Part shown: piece after piece, positions 13,161 to 23,740 of the stretch
Layout of the letters: every line of letters begins with the position of its first letter
Position numbering within the stretch: the stretch's first letter is position 1
Assembly (NCBI RefSeq): GCF_003597395.2
Contig: NC_133771.1
Location: 47,171,268 to 47,235,267, forward strand
Direction of reading: 5' to 3'
Length of the DNA stretch: 64,000 bases
DNA from: Chelonoidis abingdonii
Taxonomy: Eukaryota; Chordata; Testudines; Testudinidae
The notes under the pieces: generated by a model
Told to the model about the DNA's origin: nothing
Databases searched by the model: none
The model's input: the letters and a program-made list of their open reading frames with translations, nothing else
Made by a program: the position numbers and the translations under genes

Positions 13161-13982
13161 GAAGAGGCCATTTCCAGCTGCTTTGTAAGAATCTTTCAAT
13201 GAAATGGAAACTAGGCTGGTAATATTAATCCGTTAATGTTCATCTATGCCACTCATTACACATGGTAGACCTTTTCCCATCTTATCTACAAAGCCCCATG
13301 AACACCATTCTTTAAATCCCTACTGAAGACCCATTTCAATCATGATGCCTACAGGAAACTGCCATTAAGTGGCTAGGTCTATGGACAATAGAGATTTTTT
13401 AAAATTCTAAAATGTATTGGTTAATTTATATCTGATTTTTTTGTTTAAATCTCTAATCCATCTAGCTGTGCACATATCTAGTCTATGGAATCATGTTTCC
13501 TACCCCGTTACCCCATCATCTCCTGGTTCCTTCTGTTTGTTTGTCAAACTCACATGCTGCGTCTTATCCTAAATTGGACTAAGCTCTGCAGTGCATGAAC
13601 TGCTTTTTATTACAGATATGCCATTGAACAGTACCTAGCATGACAGGTCCTTACTCCTATGGGGAGCCTCTGTGAAGGAATTCTCCAAACGGGGTTTGCG
13701 GGCAGATTCTGCAAAGGCACAAAAAGGAGTCAGGGACCTAACTCATGTTGTGCCTTTGGAAGGCACAAAAGGAAGATTCTTGAAATCTCCTTTAATTAAC
13801 GAAGAGCAGGTTTGCTGCCTAACAAACAGAAAGAGTGACTACCCATGGAATCAACGGCACAGAGACAGTTGGGAAGGGGATGCTAAGAGGATGAACATTC
13901 ATTGAAGCCATTTGGGATTTTCACTTTGCTCCATTCTAAACAGCTTCAGCATGACCAAATATTACTTGGCAACAGAACATTA
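13161..13982. repeat. Mostly unrecognised; L2/MIR-type tail near 13570-13660
   Basis: The part around 13570-13660 (AAGCTCTGCAGTGCATGAAC, then TTTTTATTACAGATATG, then GTACCTAGCATGACAGG) resembles the same ancient tail seen at 2628-2770, in plus orientation. The rest shows nothing I can name. Confidence 0.35.
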
Positions 13983-13987
13983 CCTGT

Positions 13988-14175
13988 TGTTATATCCTTG
14001 GGGGCAGCCAGTTTAGGAAGAAATCACTTGAGGCCAGACAGCAGACAGCTAACAAAACTACCATTTATTTACATACACAGAGCTCACCTAACTGGCTGAA
14101 GCAGGCTAGGCTATCCCCTAATAATCTAACTCAGTTGCCATGGGAACAAAAACCATGACAACCAAATACACAACA
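13988..14175 (-). repeat. 3' LTR of the gypsy element
   Basis: 188 bp, the downstream LTR. Just inside it (14176-14197) the minus strand has AGGGGGGGAG, a candidate polypurine tract for plus-strand priming. CCTGT at 13983-13987 is the outer target copy. Confidence 0.92.
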
Positions 14176-14302
14176 TATTGCTCCCCCCCTAATAAGAACA
14201 TCCCCTAAATAAAACACACACTAGACTAGAGAAGGAGGGTAGACTGCCTCCATTCCCGGCTAAACCCTGGGGATTATTTTGTCCCATAATTGTGGGTTTG
14301 CC

Positions 14303-14680
14303 CTAGCTAAAGATCCAGCCGATGAGGAGGCCTTCTGTCTCTAGGTGGATTACGGCGAACTCCTGGTTTGTTGCACCCGAAAGTACCATGGGCTCAGGGT
14401 CCGCAGCATGAACAGGTGAGGAGGTGGTATCAGCTCGTGCTGGGCAAAGGGGTATCTCAGCCGCCGGCAGTAATGGAGGAGAACAGTCAGAAACAGTTGA
14501 TTCGTGATTCGGTGTCTCACCAGAAGAGGTGAAGTCAGACCACTCAACTGCAGATGTGTCCTGAGGACTGGCATGACCTGGCAACAGCTGATCTACATGT
14601 CGCCGCCAGGTAAGATTCTCTGCAGTCGGACTGTGTAGGAAACAGGTCCTGTTTGAGTGATGATCGTGGCAGGGACCCAT
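14303..14680 (-). pseudogene. Gypsy pol C-terminal tail
   Basis: An open frame of 125 codons continuing after integrase in another frame. It has no clear domain; the position fits the variable C-terminus of integrase. Its upstream part is the template of the second copy at 16913. Confidence 0.5.
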
Positions 14681-15852
14681 TTAGCCTGGAAGTATAATTC
14701 CGAGCAAAACTGGCTGTCCCGGGCTAAAGGTTCGGTCTTTTGCTCTGGGTGCCCGTCTGATGACTTGATATTGCTGCTGATGTTGCACAATTTGTCGGGG
14801 TTCAGAAGGTTTCAGCAGATCAAAGCAAGTGCGCAGCTGTCGTCCCATCATTAGAAAGGCCGGGGATGCCTGGGTCGTAGCATGAGGTGTGTTTCTGTAG
14901 GAAAGTAAGAAGGTATCCAGACGCTTTTGAATGGAGTGTTGTCCCCTTGCTGATTTCAAAGCGTGTTTCATTGTCTGCACAAATCTTTCAGCTAATCCAT
15001 TGGTGGATGGATGATGATATGGTGCTGACGTGATGTGGTGTATCCCATTTGCCTTCATAAAATTTTGAAACTCCTGAGAGAGAACTGAACTGCGGTCCGT
15101 TGTCGCTCACAAGTTGTTCTGGCAGACCGAAACGACTAAAGAGTCCCGTAGTTTTTGGATAGTACTCTCTGCAGTAGTGGACTGCATTATAGAGACTTCT
15201 GGCCATTTAGAATGGGCATCTACTGCCACCAAGAACATGCTTCCTTCAAGGGGGCCAGCGAAGTCAATGTGAATATACGTTGCCACGGGTTTTCAGGCCA
15301 GTCCCATGGGTGTAGGGGTGCCCACTGGGGTGCATTCCTCACACCCTGACATGACATACAAGCTTTTGCCTTCTCTTCAATAGCACTGTCCAATCCAGGC
15401 CACCAAAAATAGCTTCGTGCAATTTCCTTCATGCGCACTATTCCACAGTGACCGGAATGTAGCTGTTCTAACATCTGTGATCTCAGTGGTGGTGGAATAA
15501 TGACACGTCTCCCCACAACAAAACAACCAGATTGGACCGATAACTCCGTCCTCCTGGACATGTAGGTAACAAGGTCGGGTGAGACCGGAGAGGTTTGTCG
15601 AGATTTTCCATGCATCACCAGGTCCATAACTTGGGACAATACTGGGTCAACGCGAGTTGCCTTCTTTATCTGAGTAGCAGTGATGGGTGTATTCTCTACC
15701 TGTTCAAAGTAGAAGATTTCCTTTTGGGCACTATCTTGATGTTTGACCGGCAAAGGCAACCTTGAGAGGCCATCTGCATTGCCGTGCAGAGTGGATTTCC
15801 GATATTTGATTTCATATGTGTGTGCTGAAAGTAACAATGCCCAACGTTGCAT
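14681..15852 (-). pseudogene. Gypsy pol: end of RNase H and integrase (broken)
   Basis: 15220-15852 carries the RNase H end (KYRKSTLHGNADGLSRLP) and the integrase HHCC zinc-binding domain: HSGHCGIVRMKE, then CMSCQ. 14988-15206 carries LVSDNGPQFSS, with the second Asp of the DDE triad. 14681-15058 carries HHPSTNGLAERFVQTMK with the catalytic Glu. At least two frameshifts separate these pieces. Confidence 0.88.
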
Positions 15853-15902
15853 ACGACTAGCAGCTAATGGGGGAATGCCTGTGTAGGGTCCAAAAATTGA
15901 CG

Positions 15903-16178
15903 TCAGAGGTCGATGGTCTGTGAGAAGAGTAAACTTTGCCCAAACAGGTACTGATGAAACTTCCGAATTTCAAAAAAAATTCCTAATGCCTCACGTTCGA
16001 TTTGGGCGTAGTTAGTTTCTGCTTTGCTTAGAGTGCGTGAAGCAAAAGCAATAGGTCTCTCTTCTCCCGAAGGCATAATGTGTGACACGACTGCTCCCAC
16101 TCCATAAGGGGAGGCATCGCAGGCCAATTGTAGGGGTAAGGATGGATCAAAGTGCGTTAGAACTTCAGAATTTAGCAA
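15903..16178 (-). pseudogene. Gypsy pol: RNase H-like domain
   Basis: Contains LQLACDASPYGVGAVVSH, ERPIAFASRTLSKAE and EREALGIFFEIRKFHQYLFG, the conserved blocks of the Ty3/gypsy RNase H with its first Asp in CDAS. It removes the RNA strand during reverse transcription. Frame changes on both sides separate it from reverse transcriptase and integrase. Confidence 0.88.
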
Positions 16179-16912
16179 TGCATCCTTAGCTTTGTTAAAT
16201 GCAACATCACAGGCTTCAGTCCACTTCCAGGCCTTGTTCTGCCCAAGGAGCTCATGAAAGGTTTTAGCAGTGTGGCTAACTGTGAGATGAACTTTCCATA
16301 ATAGTTCAGTAGTCCTAGAAACGAGCGCAGCTGGCTTACATTTCGAGGTGGGGGAGCCTCCACAATAGCTTTAACTTTTGCAGGGGCCTTATGAAGACCT
16401 GCAGAATCAATGATGTGTCCCAAAATATTCAACAGAGGGCTTGAAGAATTCACACTTGTCTTTGCGAACTCGTAGGCCATACTCTTCCAGTCTTTGTAGG
16501 GTAGCCTCTAAATTCTTTAAGTGATCCTCTTCATTCCTTCCAGTGACCAGGATATCATCCAGATAGCACTGAACTCCTGACAAGCCACACAAGATCTGGT
16601 CCATAGCCCTCTGGAACAGGGCGGGAGCAGACGTTATTCCGAAGGGTAGGCGACAGTATCGATAAAGCCCCTTATGAGTCACAATAGTCAACAGCTCTTG
16701 GGACTTTTCATCGACGTGCATCTGTAAATATGCTTGACTCAGATCAATCTTACTGAACTTTTGTCCCCAGCCAGGCCTGCGAAGAGGTCATCGATGCGGG
16801 GAAGCGGGTATTGCTCTGCACACAACACTGGGTTGACAGTGACTTTAAAATCACCGCAAATCCGGAGAGAGCCATCTTTCTTCACTATTGGGGATGATAG
16901 GAGTGGCCCATG
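16172..16912 (-). pseudogene. Gypsy pol: reverse transcriptase domain (broken)
   Basis: Reverse transcriptase motifs in order: KDGSLRICGDFKV and QYPLPRIDD (16740-16890 in broken frames), LPFGITSAPALFQRAMDQIL, and the catalytic YLDDILVTG, then the thumb block RSFLGLLNYYGKF (16172-16480). This is the RNA-dependent DNA polymerase that copies the element. The N-terminal part ends at about 16913 where the anomalous segment starts. At least one frameshift lies near 16410-16480. Confidence 0.88.
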
Positions 16913-18125
16913 ATGATTCGGCGTTGTCTCACCAGAAGAGGTGAAGTCAGACCACTCAACTGCAGATGTGTCCTGAGGACTGGCTGACCTGGCAACAGCT
17001 GATCTACATGTCGCTCGCCAGGTATAGTTTCTCTGCGGTCGGACTGTGTAGGAAACAGGGTCCCGTTAGTATGATCAATGGCAGGGGGGACCCATCTAGC
17101 TCTGGATAGTATAAGTTCCAAGCCAAAACTGGTTGTCCCGGGCTAAAGGTTCGATCTTTTGCTCTGGGTGCCTGTCTGATGACTTGATTATTGCTGCTGA
17201 TGTTGCACAATTTATTGGGGTTCAGAAGGTTTCAGCAGATCAAAGCAGTGCGCAGCTGTCATCCCATCATTAGAAAGGCCGGGAGATGCCTAGGTCATAG
17301 CATGAGGTGTGTTCGTGGAAAGTAAGAGGTTCCAGACGCTTTGAAGGAGTGCTGTCCCCTTGTCTGATTTCAAAGTGTGTTTCATGCTGACAAATATCCT
17401 TCACCCGATGGATGATATGTGCTGACTGACTGGTTGTATCCCATTTTGCTTCATAAAATTGAAACTCTGGAGACGCAACTTGGTCCGTTGTCGCTCATGT
17501 TGTCTGGCAACCAAACGACAAGAGTCCCTTACGTTTATAGTTTAGACTCTCTGCAGAGACTGCATATGAGAGATTCTGCTCCAGAGGCACCCCTCATGCT
17601 TCCTTCCAGGAGCCAGCGAGTCCAATGTGCATACTTTGCCATGGGTTTTCAGGGCCAGTTCCCGATTGGGTGTATGGGGCGCACCACTGGCGGTGATTCT
17701 CGCGCAATATGCCTCTTTCATATGTATTACATACTACTACTTTGGTCCGTCTCTCTATTCATACATCATAGTCTTCTCTATTGTCCATCTGATACGCAAT
17801 ACAGCTCTCTGAGCCGATCTCATTATGAGAAAGTTAAGTGTTTCATTGACAATTTTCACTCCGTCGATGGCAACATATTCCACAGTGACGAAGTGTAGCT
17901 GTTTTGACCTAAAACGATCCTGTGATCATCGCGAGTCGAGTGCCGTAAGTGTGGTGGGTTTGGTGTTTGGTGGTGTAGTGTGGATATGGATAATACTAGA
18001 CCACGTCTCACTACACACACCAAACAAAATTCACATTGGTGTAAACTGAATAATCGTCTGTCTCTAAGATACATAGTATGTGTAACAACGCTGCGTGGTG
18101 ATACCTGGAGAGGTTGTATCTCTCG
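16913..18125. repeat. Low-fidelity second copy of the gypsy integrase region (14505-15610)
   Basis: Segments run in the same order and orientation as 14505-15610: CTCACCAGAAGAGGTGAAGT, GTCCTGAGGACTGGC, GGTTTCAGCAGATCAAAGC, CATCCCATCATTAGAAAGGC and GGTCCGTTGTCGCTCA occur in both. Similarity is high at the left end and falls towards 18125, with frequent one- to few-base deletions and substitutions. It lies where gag, protease and the first part of reverse transcriptase should be. This looks like uncorrected long-read sequence or a rearranged, decayed piece. The 159-residue open frame at 17419-17898 lies within it and is not a gene. Confidence 0.75.
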
Positions 18126-18296
18126 TCAGTTTAGCAGGGAGTAGGTTTTAGCCCCTACAACACTTAAGAATATTGGCACCTTCTTCACTTCTGTAATGTC
18201 ATTTGCAATAACAAAAAGCTCAAAACGCTCAGTATACACATGCCTCTGCTCTATATTCTCATCAAAAGGTTCCAGTGGCCTGGTCACAGTAGCCAT
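18126..18296 (-). pseudogene. gag, N-terminal fragment of the gypsy element
   Basis: An open frame from an ATG at 18296 starts MATVTRPLEPFDENIEQ and continues with YTERFELF and KKVPIFLSVVG. This is the gag N-terminus style of Mag/K02A2.6-like elements. It stops abruptly after about 56 residues where the anomalous duplicated segment begins; the rest of gag, its zinc knuckle and the protease are absent. Confidence 0.7.
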
Positions 18297-18407
18297 GATT
18301 TTTAGTTTCACTTTCACAGTCAGTGCAAACAAGCAGTTTTTTTGTTTGTTTGTTTACCTTGACTTCTACTTCCTTCTGTTACTGGCGCAGCACCGGAATC
18401 GCATCCA

Positions 18408-18415
18408 TCGTCGCC
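18408..18415 (-). other. Candidate primer-binding site next to the 5' LTR
   Basis: On the minus strand GGCGACGA starts 3 nt after the LTR end. It matches the complement of the 3' end of a tRNA-Ser (GCT type, ending CGTCGCCA), which Mag-like elements are known to use. Only 8 bases match, so this is a proposal. Confidence 0.35.
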
Positions 18416-18418
18416 GCT

Positions 18419-18606
18419 TGTTATATCCTTGGGGGCAGCCGGTTTAGGAAGAAATCACTTGAGGCCAGACAGCAGACAGCTAACAAAACTACCATTTATT
18501 TACATACACAGAGCTCACCTAAGTGGCTGAAGCAGGCTAGGGTATCCCCTAATAATCTAACTCAGTTGCCATGAGAACAAAAACCATGACAACCAAATAC
18601 ACAACA
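18419..18606 (-). repeat. 5' LTR of the gypsy element
   Basis: 188 bp, the upstream LTR relative to transcription. Differs from its partner at four sites and has the same TG...CA-type ends. The 5-bp target copy CCTGT follows at 18607-18611. Confidence 0.92.
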
Positions 18607-18611
18607 CCTGT

Positions 18612-20499
18612 GGTGCTGGTGTAGACACTAGGTAGCTGGCTGAAGATGCAAGAATGCTAGCTGTTGTTGTTGCAATTAACCAAGAACTATAGATAAACCC
18701 AAGATGGCAGATATAGTTTAATAATCTCATTAAGTCAGATATGGCTTCTTATCAGGGATGGGTGAATCAGTGCATGTAAAAAGGGTAAAAGAACCTTTCT
18801 GTGTTCCCCCATGAACTGGTATCCATTTTCTAAACCAAACTCTAACGGAACCTCTTTGGAGTTTCTGAAATGTTCAGCTAATTCTCTGCCCTGTCTTCTC
18901 TTCCCTACCTGCGGAAATTGAATTCCAGGCACAGACTTTCCAGCCTGAGGAAATGCCTCAAATAATAAAATTTGTTACCTATTCTACTGGGCACAGGTTT
19001 GTTTCAAACACAAACAGCATAGACAAGTTGTGGTATCTTGAAGTCCCTCCTTCAGCAGATATTTGCCTCACATTCTTTATCACATTTTAAAATGTTTCAG
19101 TTGCCCAAAAGAAGTTGTTACAACTTGCATCAGGCTAGACTCATTTGAAATAAAGCCATCTGCCTGTTGATAGACATGAAGTGGTTTCACACCCAGTTGA
19201 CCCTATGTGTGGATACAATAGTCCAAGTCGTACCATGATGTCTGTAACTCCTCATAGCCACTTTTCCTTTTGACTGTTATTGTTAGCTCTACACACAAAC
19301 TCTCCTTTCATCCCAGATAGTTAGAATGGCTCCCTTCATGTACTGTTGAACCATAAGAATAAGAAAGGCAAGGCAAACAGCTGCATCATCATCCCTGAGG
19401 GTGCTGTTTAGTTTAGGCTATAGCTTCACTGCAGGCTAAGGATAGAATCAGCAATCATGGATTAGCTAATGCCCTGTAGCCTAACCCGCTACAGCGTGAC
19501 CACATTGGTGACATCAGCACACTGCTTCATGCCCTGTTTCTGCACTAGTCTTGTATCTGGCCCTGAGAAGCAATACATTTGATCATGTATCCCATGATTC
19601 ATAGTACCACAACTCCAAGCAGCAAAACACCCAGTTGAGGGAGCCAATAATGCTCTGTCTAGAAGCATGCTGCTATTGCCTTCCGGAAGCTGGCAACCCC
19701 AGACTGTTACAGATCTGTTGGTAATCAATTTGGGGTTGGCATATCCACAGTTGACAAGTGGTCATTCAGGTCTGCAAGGCAGTTGATGCTGTGCTGTCCT
19801 CCAGGGTTATAAACATTGGAAATATTCCTAAAATAAGTGCAGGGTTTGAACAGATGGGGGTCCCAAGCTGTGCAGGGAGGCCAGTGACCCCCTTGGGCCT
19901 GGTCCTTCTCTAACCCCTCACCCATTGAATTAGGAGACTACATCTGCATTGCTTTGACCTCACATTCTGAAGCCTTTCACTGACCCTGAGCGATCTCCGA
20001 AGTGTCATCGCCTCCCTCAGTGAGTCTGATACTGTCACATGGCCCTGACACAGACAGAAAACAAGTTTCTGAGTGCCCAAGAGTTCCTATAATTTCATAC
20101 TCACTGTACGCATTAAGAACTAAAAAGTGACACATTTTATCTCAAAAGGAAGCCATTCTTTGCTGATTCTCTCAGACAGCAAACTTCAGCCTGTTGCAAT
20201 GCTTCATAAAGTTGGTTCCCCAGGAAAAGAAATAGTTAATTTTTCCCTCCAACTCTCCCAGAAATTTTTTGGGAAGATGGGGTGGAATCCAAGACCTAGG
20301 GGACAGAGCAGCAATGGTGATTATGTTAAACCTGCTTGAGGATGCTGCAACCTTACAAGATGTCATGCTGTTTCAGATCCCATAATGAAATGACCAATAT
20401 TCCAGGCTTAGCAAGGAGACCTTCTGTCTACATTAGGGAAATCTTTCTGTATCTTGTGAGAGAGGCTGTGTTCACGGCGCTGCTCAGAACATGGTCTAG
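18612..20499. other. Intergenic sequence, nothing recognised
   Basis: No repeat or gene family recognised. The small open frames on both strands have no motif and overlap one another. Confidence 0.4.
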
Positions 20500-23400
20500 T
20501 TATAAATTCTTCTTTCTTCTTCTTCTTTTTTCCTTTATGCTGCTTTTCCTGGTGAGGGCCACAGCAGCAGCTTGGAGAGTAGGAAGGACCAGACCTCCCT
20601 TTCCTCTGCAACAGGTGCTAGCTCCTCCTGGGGAATTCCCCAGCACTCCCAGGCCAGAATGGAGATACAATCCCTCCAGCAAGTCCTGGGTCAGCCTCAG
20701 GGCCTCCTCCCAGTTGGACATGCCCTTTAGAGTTCCAAAGGAAGCCTCCCAGGGGGCATCCTTATCAGGTATCTGAACCACCTCAGCTGTCTCCTCTTAA
20801 TCCAGAGGAGTAGCGGCTCTTCTCTAAGGCCTTGCTGAATAGCTGAGCTCCTCACCCTGTCCTGGACAGTAAGTCCAGCCACCAGTACGTCTAGAGAAAC
20901 CTCATTTCCATTGCTTGTACCCACGATTGCTTCCTTTTGGTCATTACCTAAAATTCATGAGCATAGGTGAGGATGGGGACATAGATCGACCTGTAAACCG
21001 AAAGCTTTGTCTGAGAACCTCAGCTCCCACTTCACCACTATCACTGCTGCCCCCGCACCAATCCACCGGTCGTGCTTGCCATCACTCGTGAACAAAACTC
21101 TTAGTTACTTTAACGCTTCCACTAAGGGCAGCTGCTCCCCCACACCTGGAGAGAACAGTCCACTTTCTTCTGGGACAGGACATGACCTCTGATTTGGAGG
21201 TGCTGATTCTTATCTCAGCTGCTTCACGCTCTGCAGTGAAACATTTGAGGGCACATCGGAGATTGCAGTCTGAAGCAACAAGAAACACGTCAGCAGCAGC
21301 GATGACATTGGCAAGTTCCTGTACTGTATGCACGCCACAGCTCAGCTGGGCCTTACTATCCTGTCCATGACAATCATGAATAGGAGAGGGGACAAGATAC
21401 ACCTTTGGCGGAGTCCAATGCCCATCTTGAACGAATACGATTTCATGCCAAGAATACGAACACAACTCTCACTTAGAGAATAGAGGGACCGGACAGAACG
21501 TAAAAGAGGCAACGACACCTCATGCTCCCGCAGCACTTCTCACAAGAAATCTCGGGGATTGTGGTCGTATGCCTTCTCCAGGTCTACAAAACAAAGATAG
21601 GCCAAATTAGCCATCTCCCATGACCTCTTGAATATCTGCAAAGGAGCAGAGAGCTGGTCCACAGCCGGGACAGAATCTGCATTGTTCATCCTGAATCTGA
21701 GGTTCAACTAATGGGCGTAACCTCCTCTCCAGCACCCTGGCATAGGCTTGGCTGAGGGGCGAGATCCCCCTATAGTTGGAATACACTCTTTGGTCTCCTT
21801 TCTTAAATATCAGGATGTAGTGAGGCAGAGTAGCCTTCTCCGAGACTGGAGAGTGGGGGATCATTACACTTCCCTTGGTGGGCAAAGCTGAATCTGCCCT
21901 GCCCCCCTTGCCGGAAGTACCAGGGCGTGCAGGAAGTATAAAGGGAAGGCTCTGCAGCTCAGTTGGGCAGGAGCCAGCAGAGGAGATGGATGCCTCTGCC
22001 CTACTGTGGCACCCGGGAGCTGAATTGGTGCTCTGCTGCACCCTGCTGCCAGAGGAGACGGATCCAGATGAGGAGTTGCTGGGACTACCATTGGCTGTAT
22101 ACCCAGAGGAGTCTGAGGATCAGTGGATGCCAGAGGTAGGAAGGGAGGTAGGAAGTAGCCATGGGGCAGCCGATGACTGCCTGGCTACAGGGATGACCAC
22201 TTCTAGGTCGGCGTGTTGTGGCTGCATCCCCACCGACCCAGTGGCAGACCACTCTGCCACTGTTAAGGTCCTGAACTGGGACCTGGTGGAGTTGGGCCAG
22301 CCTGCGTCCCCATTGCCACCCCAATTCTGGGGTGGCCGACTCCCCCCCTTAGGAGGCCTGTGTTCCATAATCCCCCCCTGCTAGTACCCTAGACTGCCTG
22401 CCATGGGAGCCCCTAGACTGTGTGGGCACTCATCCTGACTTGAACCCTGAGACTGGCTGCCTGAGCCCACAAGATTAGGCTAAAACCTGCTCCTGGCTCT
22501 GCCCTGCCCCGCCCCACAGGCTAGAGCTGTTGACTATGTCTGTTTGCTGGCTGACTTGACCCAGAGGCTTAAGTTAGATCCTGCTGCTAGCCTGGCCCTG
22601 CCCCGAGGGCTAGGGCCCCCAGACTGTTAATTGTTGTCAGCCCCATCTGAGGCACTAGGGGACTAAGGACTATGTCAGGTGCTGCCCCACCCAAGGGTGG
22701 GAGCAGGAGCCCCAGACTATTGTGTGTTTGCCTCTGTTAGATGGGCCCAGAACTATTGACTATGTAAGGCTTGGCCCTACCAGTGCGACCCGAGCCAGAA
22801 GGTTATAGCCCCTTACAATAAGGCCTCTCTCCACACTGAAGAGTGAGGCACACTGGGGTGGCCTCTCTCCACACTGAAGAGTGAGGCACCACTACACAGG
22901 ATCACCCCCTACGTTGCCAGTCCAGAGGTTCTGCACCCGCCTTCCATGCAACATTGAAGAGGCACATTATCCATGACACCCCAATGTTGTCCAGTGATTT
23001 TAACATCTCCAGAGGAATCTCATCCATCCCTGCTGCCTTACTACTATGAAGGCACTTGTGGTGTTTAGATGTTGCTTGTCATTATTAGAACTGGGAGCAT
23101 TGGCTGTTGGGAGTCTGAAAGGACAGGAACCAGGAAGGAGAGGGGAGGAGTTGAGGAGACTGAGTGAGAGTTACAGAGGGGGCAGCAGCAGCAACCACTG
23201 TAGCAATCTTATAGAGCTGATCTCACTGGAGGTTTCTGGCACTGCCTTCTGAAGGGATGGCATGTCCACGGGGTTGAGCAGTTCCTCGAAGTTCTCCTTT
23301 CACCTGTCAACAATCTCCTCAGTCGAGGTCAGCATTTCACCACCCTTACTGAGAACAGCCTGGGCGATGTCCTGCCGACCCCTTCTAAGGTGACAAATGG

Positions 23401-23740
23401 TTTGCCAGAACACCTTTGAGGCTGCCCGGTAGTCACTCTTCAAACTCCTCCCAAGCCCAGGCTTTCACTTCAACAACTGCCACAGATGCAGCCCCCTTGG
23501 CCAGCTGGTACCGCTCAGTCATATCAGGAATCTGGTTCACAAGTGTTTCTTGGAAGGCTTCCTTCTTCGACTTGACAGCTTTCGTCACCACTGCTGTCCA
23601 CCAGCAGGTTGCTACCATGACAAGCACCAACCAACTTCAGCCTACAGTTTTACATGGCTGTCCAGTTATATATTTTGGACAGCACTGGATTCTTTATTTT
23701 TACCCTTTGTCTTCTAGTACCTCACTTTGAGCCCCTTTAT
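20500..23740 (-). mobile_element. Non-LTR (LINE) retrotransposon of unassigned clade, decayed and interrupted
   Basis: Read on the minus strand from 23740 down, pieces form one reverse transcriptase protein: WWTAVVTKAVKSKKEAFQE (23433-23630), DEIPLEMLKSLDNIGVSW (about 22970-23030), then after an insertion FKKGDQRVYSNYRGISPLSQ and VLERRLRPLVEPQIQDEQC (21607-21810). Then come GLRQRCILSPLLFMIVMDRI (21342-21536), ISTSKSEVM (21082-21465) and the C-terminal RWFRYLIRMPPGRLP (20727-20924). The style matches reverse transcriptases widespread in fish and reptiles that differ from CR1; I cannot name the clade with certainty. Many frameshifts make it inactive. Confidence 0.8.
21816..22896. mobile_element. 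LTR-like insertion (probable solo LTR) nested in the LINE
   Basis: 1081 bp with TGTAGTG at the left end and CACTACA at the right end, bounded by CAGGA on both sides (21811-21815, 22897-22901), exactly interrupting the LINE reverse transcriptase frame. A TATA-like TATAAA occurs at 21937-21942 on the plus strand, suggesting plus orientation. Near the right end a roughly 29-bp unit (GGCCTCTCTCCACACTGAAG plus GAGTGAGGC) is repeated with a 38-bp period (22822 and 22860). The open frame at 21875-22384 has no known domain and I treat it as chance. Confidence 0.75.

Larger units (their letters stand above)
13983..18611 (-). mobile_element. Ty3/gypsy LTR retrotransposon, Mag-like, with both LTRs and target duplication
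   Basis: Two 188-bp direct repeats (13988-14175 and 18419-18606) bound 4.2 kb of internal sequence. They begin TGTTATATCC and end CACAACA on the plus strand, and CCTGT is repeated just outside (13983-13987, 18607-18611). In minus orientation the order is 5' LTR, gag start, [anomalous segment], reverse transcriptase, RNase H, integrase, 3' LTR: the Ty3/gypsy order. The LTRs differ at 4 of 188 positions, so the insertion is fairly young. The open frames are broken in several places, and most of gag and the protease are missing, so the copy is defective. Confidence 0.93.

Noticed and set aside
17419..17898. 159-residue plus-strand open frame as a gene
   Set aside because: It lies in the noisy second copy of the gypsy integrase region, antisense to it, and has no family resemblance.
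21875..22384. 169-residue plus-strand open frame as a host or viral gene
   Set aside because: It falls inside the LTR-like insertion, has no recognisable domain, and the GC-rich sequence has overlapping open frames on the other strand.
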